Positions 1 to 5,550 are shown, counted from the first letter of the stretch. The stretch: DNA of 6,355 bases from an uncultured Bacilli bacterium (GCA_947628725.1 CANRAQ010000053.1:1-6355), one strand, 5' to 3'. Program-made: numbers and translations. Notes: generated from the sequence alone by a model not told the origin.

Positions 1-83
<83 letters not shown>

Positions 84-145
84 ATGTTTTTTTGAATAAA
101 TAAAAAATGTTTTCTCCTAGCTAATAGTGAATTGACATTTTGCTC

Positions 146-160
146 AGTTTTCAAAGATCA
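146..160 (-). promoter_or_regulatory. rRNA leader boxA antitermination element
   Basis: The minus strand reads TGATCTTTGAAAACT, very close to the Firmicutes rRNA boxA (TGTTCTTTGAAAACT as I recall it). Such elements recruit NusB/NusE in nascent pre-rRNA and protect transcription from premature termination. It lies between promoter P2 and the 16S 5' end, the expected place, and is followed by a GAGCAAAATG boxC-like stretch. Confidence 0.8.
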
Positions 161-166
161 TTCCTT

Positions 167-181
167 GCTTTTTTGGAAAGC
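167..181 (-). other. boxB-like hairpin in the rRNA leader
   Basis: A perfect 5-bp stem, GCTTT/AAAGC with a 5-nt loop, sits just upstream of boxA at about the predicted +1 of P2. The position matches the boxB-boxA order of Firmicutes rRNA leaders. The stem is short and could also be chance in AT-rich DNA. Confidence 0.4.
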
Positions 182-187
182 AAATCA

Positions 188-216
188 AGTATATCAAATT
201 CAAAAAATATTGTCAA
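188..216 (-). promoter_or_regulatory. rRNA promoter P2 (proximal)
   Basis: On the minus strand, -35 TTGACA (211-216, perfect) and -10 TATACT (188-193) are separated by exactly 17 bp. TGA directly before the -10 makes an extended TGn element. The predicted start is near 181, a G in the transcript, which would suit GTP-dependent control as known for B. subtilis rRNA promoters (inference). The A/T-rich DNA upstream (217-240) could act as an UP element. Confidence 0.9.
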
Positions 217-301
217 TACTTTTTTTGCAATTTTTTAAATTTGACATTTTTTTCATCGCTATGCCTTGTTTTTTATACCATTTTTCGCACAACGTGATAC
301 T

Positions 302-330
302 AATATAGCAAAAAAAAATTTGTATGTCAA
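302..330 (-). promoter_or_regulatory. rRNA promoter P1 (distal)
   Basis: On the minus strand, -35 TTGACA (325-330, perfect) and -10 TATATT (302-307) have a 17-bp spacer, with TGC before the -10 as an extended TGn element. The start should fall near 295, probably an A. It shares the block AGTATTGACA with P2 and has A/T tracts upstream (331-353). Tandem promoters of this strength are characteristic of rRNA operons. Confidence 0.9.
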
Positions 331-353
331 TACTTTTTTTATTAAATTTTTAA

Positions 354-377
354 ATATTGTACTGACATTTACAATAT
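354..377. repeat. 8-bp inverted repeat between ntdP and rRNA P1
   Basis: ATATTGTA (354-361) and TACAATAT (370-377) form a perfect inverted repeat with an 8-nt gap, just after the ntdP stop and 24 bp upstream of the P1 -35 box. It could be a weak terminator for ntdP, since T and A tracts follow on the minus strand, or a protein-binding site near the rRNA promoter. The stem has only one G-C pair, so neither role is firm. Confidence 0.35.
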
Positions 378-387
378 ATGTAGTTTT

Positions 388-942
388 TTAACAAAAATTA
401 CTATTTTCAGATTCTTTTTTCAAACTTAGATATAATTTTAGATATTCTTCATTTTTCTCTTTATCGAACATTATTGCATTATTTTTATATTCATTTATTA
501 ATTCACTTAATGCATTATTTATAACAATATCTAATTCATCTGAATAATTCATCTTATTTTTATGATATTCATATTCTAACTTATCTAATATCTTATATTC
601 CCCTTGAGGAAATATTCTTAAATCTAAATCATAATCTATATACTTTATTGTATTTTCTTCTATTATAAATGGTGTAGCAATATTACAATAATAATATATT
701 CCATCCCTTTTCATTTGAGAAATGACATTGTACCATTTATTTTTAAAAAAATACATTATGGCTGGTTCTTTAGTCCTCCATGTTGTCCCCTCTGATTCAA
801 TAACTAATGTTTTATTATTTCCAAATACAATATAATCTTTCTTTATATCTAGTACTACTGCTTCAGACCATGCTCTATGTACTTTTTTATTATGTTTATA
901 ACATTGTATTTGCAATTTATCTCCTATACATAAATTTTTCAA
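388..942 (-). CDS. ntdP: Nucleoside tri-/diphosphatase, DUF402 family (YgaC/NtdP-like)
   Basis: Predicted 184-aa cytoplasmic Mg-dependent phosphatase that hydrolyses nucleoside tri- and diphosphates, by similarity to Staphylococcus aureus NtdP and B. subtilis YgaC as I remember them. Diagnostic stretches (numbered from the TTG) are QIQCYKH near 11-17, a TESDGRTW-like ESEGTTWRTKEPA at 49-61, DGIYYYCN at 80-87 and KYIDYDLD at 100-107, then a helical C-terminal tail. The family's active-site Tyr and Asp fall in the last two motifs. Start choice: GTG at 951 would leave no Shine-Dalgarno site, because its bases are part of AGGTGAT (947-953). TTG at 942 lies 4 nt after that site and gives the same N-terminal length as YgaC. 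Stop is TAA. It has its own promoter (960-965) and reads toward the 16S gene. Confidence 0.88.
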   Translation of the reverse strand: MKNLCIGDKLQIQCYKHNKKVHRAWSEAVVLDIKKDYIVFGNNKTLVIESEGTTWRTKEPAIMYFFKNKWYNVISQMKRDGIYYYCNIATPFIIEENTIKYIDYDLDLRIFPQGEYKILDKLEYEYHKNKMNYSDELDIVINNALSELINEYKNNAIMFDKEKNEEYLKLYLSLKKESENSNFC

Positions 943-959
943 ATTAATCACCTGTTTGA

Positions 960-988
960 ATTATATCATATTTTTTGAAAATAAAAAA
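960..988 (-). promoter_or_regulatory. ntdP promoter (extended -10) and start-deciding SD
   Basis: The minus strand has a perfect -10 TATAAT (960-965) preceded by TGA, an extended TGn element. The -35 position (983-988) reads TTTTTT, so the promoter would rely on the extended -10. The predicted start near 953 coincides with the AGGTGAT Shine-Dalgarno site (947-953), implying a leader of only about 11 nt before the TTG codon. The T tract of the ctpA terminator overlaps the -35 position. Confidence 0.65.
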
Positions 989-1024
989 TAGGTTTAATGC
1001 CTAAATTGGTTTAATACCTATTTT
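978..1024 (-). terminator. Rho-independent terminator of ctpA
   Basis: Arms AAAATAGGT (985-993) and ACCTATTTT (1016-1024) form a 9-bp stem, with extra inner pairing between GCC and GGT. On the minus strand it is followed by TTTTTTATTTT (978-988). It begins 9 bp after the ctpA stop codon. The loop region also contains a direct repeat, listed separately. Confidence 0.75.
991..1020. repeat. Pair of 13-bp direct repeats inside the ctpA terminator
   Basis: GGTTTAATGCCTA (991-1003) and GGTTTAATACCTA (1008-1020) match at 12 of 13 positions and are separated by AATT, giving a 17-bp period. They lie immediately upstream of the ntdP -35 position. They may be a by-product of the hairpin or a tandem operator for a regulator of ntdP. 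Confidence 0.6.
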
Positions 1025-1032
1025 GTTAACAT

Positions 1033-2310
1033 TTATTTAGAAATATAATCTAGTGCTTCTTGCAACTGACTATCATCCTCATCTAATCCTGTAGTCATAT
1101 ATTTTTCAGATAATTCAACTTCAATATCAGGTTCTATTCCCTTTGTATCATTTATCCAGTTACCCTTTGGTGTCAACCATTTTTTTATAGTAATCTTATA
1201 TTTAGTTCCATCAGATAAATCAACTAACTTTTGAACAGTACCTTTTCCATATGTCTTTTTACCAATTAACTTACAATCTAAATTTTCTTTTAGCCCTGCT
1301 ATTAAAACTTCAGATGCAGACGCACTGTTTTCATTTCCTAATAATACTATAGGATAAGTCTTATTATCATTTCCTGTCCCTTTTGTTTCAGTTATAACAT
1401 TGTTCTGTGAGAATTTGTACATTACTTGATTAGAATTTAAAAATAAATCTAAAATCCCATCTACAGAAGTTAAATGACCACCTGTATTATCTCTTACATC
1501 TATTATAAGTGCATCTATTTTTTCTTTTTCCAACTTATTAAGTTCATCTTTAAATTGTTCATATGTGTTACTAGCAAATATACCTATATATATATAACCT
1601 ATTTTTTTAGAGTTTTTTTCATATGTTTTAGAAAGTACAGAATTTAATACGACTGTATCACTATCTAGTACTACATCGATATATTCATCCCCTCTAAGCA
1701 ATTTCATCTTCAAATTTTTTATATTACTATTTCTTATCATATCACTAACTTCATTAGCTTGCATATCTTTAGTATCTTTTCCATCTATTTCTACTATATA
1801 GTCCCCAGCCTTAAGTCCTGAAATAGATGCAGGTGAATTTTTAAATACAGAAGTTATCAACATATATTTAGTTTTCTCATCTTTTATTATTTGAACTCCT
1901 ATACCCTTGTAACTTCCATCTAATGTTATAGAAAAATTATCAGATTCATTTTCATCAAAATATACTGAATATGGATCACCTAATGATTCCATCATTCCTG
2001 AAATTGCACCATCTATAAGTTCTTGCTTATCAATAGTATCATAATAGTTATCTAATACATAATTATAATTCTTAATAAATTCTTTTAAATAATTATCTTT
2101 TAATATAGATAATTCTTGAGAATTACTTCTAGTTAATACTATTCCACCAAAACTAAAACCTATAATAAGCGCTATTATAACTAATAATATAGTTTCAGTA
2201 ATAGAAAATTTTTTGTTATGAAATCCATTGTCATCCTGCTTTTCAATATTAGTAGAAGGACTGGTTGACTTTTCAAACTCATCGTATTTTTCATTGTCTA
2301 ATTTTTGCAT
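1033..2310 (-). CDS. ctpA: Membrane-anchored C-terminal processing peptidase (S41 family, PDZ)
   Basis: Predicted 425-aa serine protease of the CtpA/Prc family, which trims or degrades proteins at the outer face of the membrane. Layout: acidic cytoplasmic N-terminus (1-39), one membrane helix (about 40-59), N-terminal helical cap with the GDPYSVYF motif (111-118), PDZ domain (about 133-210, GLKAGD at 165-170) and the S41 core. Visible motifs are LIIDVRDNTGG (268-278) and NSASASEV, with Ser331 as nucleophile. YGKGTVQ supplies Lys356, exactly 25 residues after the Ser as in E. coli Prc, and Gln360. The Ser/Lys dyad is intact. An upstream ATG at 2325 adds five residues but has no Shine-Dalgarno site and falls only about 3 nt after the predicted transcript start. 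ATG at 2310 follows GGTGAT directly. The gene is monocistronic between its own promoter and terminator. Targets are unknown. Confidence 0.93.
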   Translation of the reverse strand: MQKLDNEKYDEFEKSTSPSTNIEKQDDNGFHNKKFSITETILLVIIALIIGFSFGGIVLTRSNSQELSILKDNYLKEFIKNYNYVLDNYYDTIDKQELIDGAISGMMESLGDPYSVYFDENESDNFSITLDGSYKGIGVQIIKDEKTKYMLITSVFKNSPASISGLKAGDYIVEIDGKDTKDMQANEVSDMIRNSNIKNLKMKLLRGDEYIDVVLDSDTVVLNSVLSKTYEKNSKKIGYIYIGIFASNTYEQFKDELNKLEKEKIDALIIDVRDNTGGHLTSVDGILDLFLNSNQVMYKFSQNNVITETKGTGNDNKTYPIVLLGNENSASASEVLIAGLKENLDCKLIGKKTYGKGTVQKLVDLSDGTKYKITIKKWLTPKGNWINDTKGIEPDIEVELSEKYMTTGLDEDDSQLQEALDYISK

Positions 2311-2334
2311 ATCACCATCTACCATTCTTTATAA

Positions 2335-2363
2335 ACTATATCACAGTTAAGAACAAAAGTCCA
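2335..2363 (-). promoter_or_regulatory. ctpA promoter
   Basis: On the minus strand, -35 TGGACT (2358-2363, 4 of 6) and -10 TATAGT (2335-2340) are 17 bp apart. TGA before the -10 provides an extended TGn element. Predicted start is near 2328, leaving about 18 nt before the preferred ATG at 2310. Confidence 0.65.
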
Positions 2364-2371
2364 TATTTTTA

Positions 2372-2400
2372 TTTACAACCCTATATTAATATAATATAAT
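2372..2400 (+). promoter_or_regulatory. Promoter of the RNHCP gene
   Basis: -35 TTTACA (2372-2377, 5 of 6) and a perfect -10 TATAAT (2395-2400) are separated by 17 bp. The start would fall near 2407, the first base of the GGTGAT Shine-Dalgarno site (2407-2412), so the leader is only about 9 nt. It stands back to back with the ctpA promoter. Confidence 0.75.
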
Positions 2401-2415
2401 AAAATTGGTGATTTG

Positions 2416-2724
2416 ATGAAAAGATTTAATATGATAGATGAAGAATTTATTTGTGAAAATTGTGGAAAAAAAGTAGAAAAATTAAACTACACCGCAAGAG
2501 ATCATTGTCCATTTTGCCTATATTCTAAACATGTTGATATTAATCCAGGAGATAGACAAAATAATTGTAAAGGTCTTCTAGAACCAATAGATATAGAAAA
2601 ATATAATAGTACATATAAAATAGTATATAAATGTGAAAAATGTGGTAAATTGCACAAAAATATAATGGCCAAAGACGACGATATGAATGTAATTATTAAT
2701 TTATCAACAAAAAAAATGAGGTAA
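2416..2724 (+). CDS. RNHCP domain zinc-ribbon-like protein
   Basis: A 102-aa protein with RDHCPFC at 28-34, a close variant of the RNHCPFC signature that names this bacterial and phage family. Cysteine pairs C13/C16, C31/C34 and C73/C76, plus C51, suggest one or two structural zinc sites. After the signature comes the conserved-looking stretch VDINPGDRQNNCKGLLEPI (40-58). The molecular function of the family is not known to me. Binding to RNA or to ribosomes is a common guess for such small basic zinc proteins but is not shown here. ATG at 2416 is preferred over the adjacent TTG at 2413, because GGTGAT (2407-2412) then sits at better spacing. It has its own promoter, and the TAA stop lies in the loop of the downstream terminator. 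Confidence 0.85.
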   Translation: MKRFNMIDEEFICENCGKKVEKLNYTARDHCPFCLYSKHVDINPGDRQNNCKGLLEPIDIEKYNSTYKIVYKCEKCGKLHKNIMAKDDDMNVIINLSTKKMR

Positions 2725-2735
2725 CCCCTCATTTT
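2713..2735. terminator. Bidirectional terminator for two convergent genes
   Basis: Arms AAAATGAGG (2713-2721) and CCTCATTTT (2727-2735) form a perfect 9-bp stem with a 5-nt loop. On the minus strand it is followed by an extended T run (eight T after CCTCA), and on the plus strand by TTTT. The plus-strand stop codon (2722-2724) lies in the loop. The minus-strand stop (2734-2736) overlaps the outer end of the stem. Confidence 0.85.
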
Positions 2736-3453
2736 AAAATTTCCATATATCTTCTGTATCGTCTTTCAAATCTTTTATTTTTGGTAAATCAACATCGTCC
2801 AAATCAGGTATATCAGAAATATCAATTTTTTGTGTCTTATCTAAAGATAAATCATCTATATCCTCTAATAATTCACCATCAAGAAAATCTTTTTTAGGTA
2901 ACAAAGAATTTATTTCATTATCAAGTTTCTGATAAGTTTCTTCAAAATCTTTTTTCTTTGGTTGTTCCTTAACCTCTAAAATTGGCTCTTCTGCCTTTTT
3001 TATCTCAACATTATTTGTATTGTTATTTGGTACTTCAACCTTTTCTATCTCACCATTATCATTTGGTGTTTCAATTTCTTTATTGTTATTTGAATTTATA
3101 CTATAAATTGTTTCGGGTTTGCTAACTTGATTTGAATCATAATAAACATACTCGGAATTATTTTTACTACTTTTATTTATATCATCCATATTATATACGG
3201 TAGATTCTTCTTCTAGTTTTCTATTTTCTATAATATCAAAACTATTTTCCTTAGCTACTTCATCATCGGTATTTTCTTGTATTGTCTCAGTTGGAGTAGT
3301 TTCTGTTTTATTATCTTCAATAAGATTATCATCTTTATTTTGACCAAAATTTGTCTTGTCAGCATATCTTCCAATAAGAGCTAATATGATTACAACAATG
3401 CCAACAATAAACCATATGTAGTTATTCGCAAAAAAATCTAATAACCCATTCAT
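2734..3453 (-). CDS. Single-pass membrane protein with long acidic low-complexity tail
   Basis: I do not recognise this 239-aa protein. One hydrophobic helix lies at about 12-28 (IWFIVGIVVIILALIG core), followed by R29 and K33. By the positive-inside rule this would put the long C-terminal part in the cytoplasm. Residues 40-165 are rich in Asn, Glu, Asp, Thr and Lys with little hydrophobic pattern, probably disordered. A more structured region (about 168-239) has a heptad-like stretch (EETYQKLDNEINSLL), a run of acidic IPDLDDVDLP-type motifs and a hydrophobic end, DTEDIWKF. It could be a scaffold or docking protein of the membrane, with the tail motifs as partner sites; this is inference. ATG is preceded by a strong AGGAGGAG site 4 nt away. 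It has its own promoter and the shared terminator. Confidence 0.8.
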   Translation of the reverse strand: MNGLLDFFANNYIWFIVGIVVIILALIGRYADKTNFGQNKDDNLIEDNKTETTPTETIQENTDDEVAKENSFDIIENRKLEEESTVYNMDDINKSSKNNSEYVYYDSNQVSKPETIYSINSNNNKEIETPNDNGEIEKVEVPNNNTNNVEIKKAEEPILEVKEQPKKKDFEETYQKLDNEINSLLPKKDFLDGELLEDIDDLSLDKTQKIDISDIPDLDDVDLPKIKDLKDDTEDIWKF

Positions 3454-3480
3454 TGTACTCCTCCTTATTCTTCATATATA

Positions 3481-3509
3481 ATAATACCATTTTTATAAAA
3501 TAATTACAA
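3481..3509 (-). promoter_or_regulatory. Promoter of the acidic membrane protein gene
   Basis: On the minus strand, -35 TTGTAA (3504-3509, 4 of 6) and -10 TATTAT (3481-3486) are 17 bp apart, with TGG before the -10 as an extended element. It starts just after the trmL stop (3511-3513), so this gene is probably uncoupled from the trmL operon, although read-through remains possible because no clear terminator follows trmL. Confidence 0.6.
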
Positions 3510-3510
3510 C

Positions 3511-4020
3511 TTATTTTTCTAAAAAATCTTCACCTTTTATAATTTCTACTTTAGAAAGATTAGGATAATCCTGTTGTCTTAATACTTCATATAGTACTAA
3601 TGCAACACAATTAGATAAATTTAGTGCTCTTATATTAGCATTAGTAGGTATCCTTAAACATCTATCTAAATGTTTAGATAATATTTCTTTTGGTATTCCT
3701 GTACTTTCCTTGCCAAACATCAAATATATATTTTTATCCTTATCAGAAAAGTCAAAAGAACTATGTGGTCTTTTTCCATATCTAGTTAGGTAATAAAAAT
3801 CTCCATTAGGATTTTTATCCAAAAAATCTTGATAGTCCTCATATACCTCATAATCACAATGTTCTATATAATTAACACCACTTCTTTTTAAATACTTATC
3901 ATCAAGAGAAAACCCTAGTGGCTTTATTAGATGTAGTTTAGTGTATGTTCCTGCGCATGTACGCATTATATTTCCAGTATTTTGAGGTATTTCAGGTTCA
4001 TAAAGAACTATATTTATCAT
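3511..4020 (-). CDS. trmL: tRNA (cytidine/uridine-34 2'-O)-methyltransferase TrmL
   Basis: A 169-aa SPOUT-class methyltransferase (YibK/CspR/TrmL). It uses S-adenosylmethionine to methylate the ribose of the wobble base in certain tRNA-Leu species, by homology. The N-terminus MINIVLYEPEIPQNTGNIMR is nearly that of E. coli TrmL, with Asn14 and Arg20 of the family motif. The trefoil-knot SAM-binding motifs are LMFGKESTGIP (100-110) and RIPTNANIRALNLSN (123-137). Length is normal for this minimalist family. Its ATG overlaps the TGA of the upstream gene (ATGA), and GGGGTG lies 5 nt upstream, so translation is probably coupled to the membrane protein before it. Stop is TAA. Confidence 0.95.
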   Translation of the reverse strand: MINIVLYEPEIPQNTGNIMRTCAGTYTKLHLIKPLGFSLDDKYLKRSGVNYIEHCDYEVYEDYQDFLDKNPNGDFYYLTRYGKRPHSSFDFSDKDKNIYLMFGKESTGIPKEILSKHLDRCLRIPTNANIRALNLSNCVALVLYEVLRQQDYPNLSKVEIIKGEDFLEK

Positions 4021-4487
4021 TCAAACACCCCAAAATCAACAACATTATTTATATCAGTATCTTCTTCTAGAGAAATAACATTTAATACATTATTTTCTAA
4101 TATAACCAAAATAATAGGTTTATCATCATACACTAAATCTATAGAATAGTTTTTATTTAAATAATCTATAAAATCATCTGTCAAATAACTTTTATCTAAA
4201 TATGCAAATCTATCATTTAAATTCTTTTCTGATAATAGATTTAATAGTCTTTTTTCAACAAGTTCATATTTATCACTATTTTTATCATATATGTATATTA
4301 TTAAATCTGATTTTTCAGTAACAAAATCTTTAAATTCATCTGATGTAATTGAGTTAACACCCTTATAAAATTCAGATTCATCTTTTTTCTTATTTGTATA
4401 TATATTACATATAATTAAAGTTAAAATTACTGTACATATAACTAATACTAAAACATATATATAATTTTTTCTTGGTATATCTTTCAT
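4017..4487 (-). CDS. Membrane-anchored protein with thioredoxin-like fold lacking catalytic cysteines (predicted)
   Basis: I do not recognise a named family for this 156-aa protein. A membrane helix (about 9-29) follows a short basic N-terminus, and the KKK at 33-35 comes after it, so orientation is not clear-cut. The remainder reads as alternating strands and helices: LIIYIY (62-67), helix 74-89, FAYLD (94-98), helix 103-113 and KPIILVILENNVLNVI (123-138). This order and the Pro124 before a strand resemble thioredoxin with its cis-proline. The place of the CXXC motif is taken by DKNSDK (68-73), and the only cysteines (18, 27) are in the membrane helix. A redox role is therefore unlikely; a binding or adaptor role is inferred. 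The gene lies 8 bp after the Clp-type ATPase, whose TAG stop overlaps its AGGAGG site, and overlaps trmL by 4 nt. Confidence 0.75.
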   Translation of the reverse strand: MKDIPRKNYIYVLVLVICTVILTLIICNIYTNKKKDESEFYKGVNSITSDEFKDFVTEKSDLIIYIYDKNSDKYELVEKRLLNLLSEKNLNDRFAYLDKSYLTDDFIDYLNKNYSIDLVYDDKPIILVILENNVLNVISLEEDTDINNVVDFGVFE

Positions 4488-4495
4488 AAGGCCTC

Positions 4496-5461
4496 CTATA
4501 TATCTTCTTCATTACTTATTTCAGAAATATCAACATCAGGTAATATTATACCTTCTTGATCTACTAAATTTTTAAATTTTTCTTTAAATGCAGCAAGTTC
4601 TCTAATAATAGAATCTGGATAAATTCTTTTACTACTTTTAATTGCATTATAAACATCTAACGTAGTTACAAATTGTCTATTTTGGTATAATGCCTGTGAA
4701 AATGCTGCGGTTAAAACTGAAAACGCAATATCTGGATACATCGCACCTAGGCCATAAACTCTTTTATATTCACTTGTTGCGCTAACAATAGATTCCAAAA
4801 GCATTTTTGTAGTATATTCATTATATCTAAACTTTATTCCTGTAGAAGCCTCTATTTTAGGCAAACTTTTAAATAATATTTCAACTACAGTTTCCTGACT
4901 AGGTTCTAATACATCTATTCTTTCAAATCTTCTTAAAAACGCTCTATCCTTTATTAAATATGTATTATATTCTATGTCAGTAGTAGCGCCTATTAATTTT
5001 ACTGCTCCTCTATCTATTGCAGGCTTTAATATGTTTGCTAAATCCATTGATACCGTTGCATTACTACCTATTAAAGTATGTATTTCATCTATAAACAAAA
5101 TAGTTTTTGTCATATGAAGAAGTTCTTCAACTAATAATGTTATTATCAACTCTTCTTTTCCATTATAATTAATCTTTCCTATTAAAGATGAAGAATTAAT
5201 TTTATAAACTTTATATCCCTGTAGAGCAGTTGGAATCATATTATTTAATATTCTATATGATAATCCCTCTACTATTGAAGTTTTACCAACGCCGGCTTTA
5301 CCAACCAAAAGAGCAGATTTTTCTGGAGTCAATAATATCATCATTAATTTTTTTAACTCCTCATCCCTTGCTATAGCAGGATCTGTTAAATATGTTTTAT
5401 TACTTAATTCTTCTGCATAATTTTTTAATACACTAAATCCATTATAAATATTTTCTTGCAT
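4496..5461 (-). CDS. Standalone ClpA/ClpB-type AAA+ ATPase (D1 domain only)
   Basis: A 321-aa AAA+ protein matching the first nucleotide-binding domain of ClpA/B/C. The family's linker appears as LKNYAEEL and ARDEELKKLM (about 12-40). Walker A is GKAGVGKTS (54-62, Lys60), the pore loop NYNG carries Tyr99, Walker B is ILFIDEIH (121-128, Asp125/Glu126), the sensor-1 region is LIGATT (156-161) and the likely arginine fingers are Arg177/Arg178 in FLRRFE. The small helical domain covers about 190-285. All ATPase residues look intact, so it should form an active oligomer able to grip polypeptide. It lacks the Clp N-domain, the M-domain and the whole D2 module (full proteins are 700-850 aa), and I see no ClpP-docking loop. 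It starts the ATPase-membrane protein-trmL operon, with AAGGAGA 7 nt before the ATG. The partner is likely the next gene product; the substrate is unknown. Confidence 0.88.
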   Translation of the reverse strand: MQENIYNGFSVLKNYAEELSNKTYLTDPAIARDEELKKLMMILLTPEKSALLVGKAGVGKTSIVEGLSYRILNNMIPTALQGYKVYKINSSSLIGKINYNGKEELIITLLVEELLHMTKTILFIDEIHTLIGSNATVSMDLANILKPAIDRGAVKLIGATTDIEYNTYLIKDRAFLRRFERIDVLEPSQETVVEILFKSLPKIEASTGIKFRYNEYTTKMLLESIVSATSEYKRVYGLGAMYPDIAFSVLTAAFSQALYQNRQFVTTLDVYNAIKSSKRIYPDSIIRELAAFKEKFKNLVDQEGIILPDVDISEISNEEDI

Positions 5462-5493
5462 ATCTTTCTCCTTACAGAACTTATCATAAATTA

Positions 5494-5499
5494 ATTATA
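5494..5499 (-). promoter_or_regulatory. Possible -10 box for the ATPase operon
   Basis: A perfect TATAAT on the minus strand lies 32 bp upstream of the ATG at 5461. Predicted start is near 5487. No recognisable -35 exists at 17 bp (TTTTTT) and there is no TGn extension, so this is a weak call. Read-through from the LysM gene is the alternative. Confidence 0.35.
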
Positions 5500-5513
5500 A
5501 CTTATTTTACCCG

Positions 5514-5550
5514 AAAAAAAAAGAGTATTTTAATTATTTGCCTCTTTTTT
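5514..5550 (-). terminator. Possible terminator of the LysM gene
   Basis: On the minus strand, AAAAAAGAG (arm at 5542-5550) and CTCTTTTTT (5517-5525) can pair over 9 bp around a 16-nt loop and end in nine T (5514-5522). The first arm is the last coding stretch of the LysM gene. With only three G-C or C-G pairs and a large loop the hairpin is weak. Confidence 0.4.

Larger units (their letters stand above)
84..387 (-). other. rRNA control region without genes
   Basis: This ~300-bp stretch between the 16S gene and ntdP holds no credible reading frame. It contains promoters P1 and P2, the leader hairpin and boxA. It also has a 12-nt direct repeat (AAAAAATGTTTT at 79-90 and 102-113 on the plus strand) flanking the expected 16S 5' end. 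The leader strand that would pair with the 3' trailer to form the RNase III processing stem cannot be defined, because the 3' end of 16S is outside the window. Confidence 0.75.

Noticed and set aside
241..246. Plus-strand TTGACA
   Set aside because: No -10 box follows at usable spacing and there is no gene downstream on that strand.
272..280. Third rRNA promoter (TGG-TATAAA on the minus strand) between P1 and P2
   Set aside because: It has an extended -10 look, but the -35 position (295-300) matches only 3 of 6, and two far better promoters flank it.
2502..2732. 76-codon minus-strand open frame
   Set aside because: It lies within the RNHCP gene on the opposite strand, lacks a ribosome site, and has a composition typical of an antisense shadow.
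5462..5529. Heat-shock operator (CtsR or CIRCE type) before the Clp-like ATPase
   Set aside because: I looked for the GGTCAAA-type repeat and the CIRCE inverted repeat and found neither.
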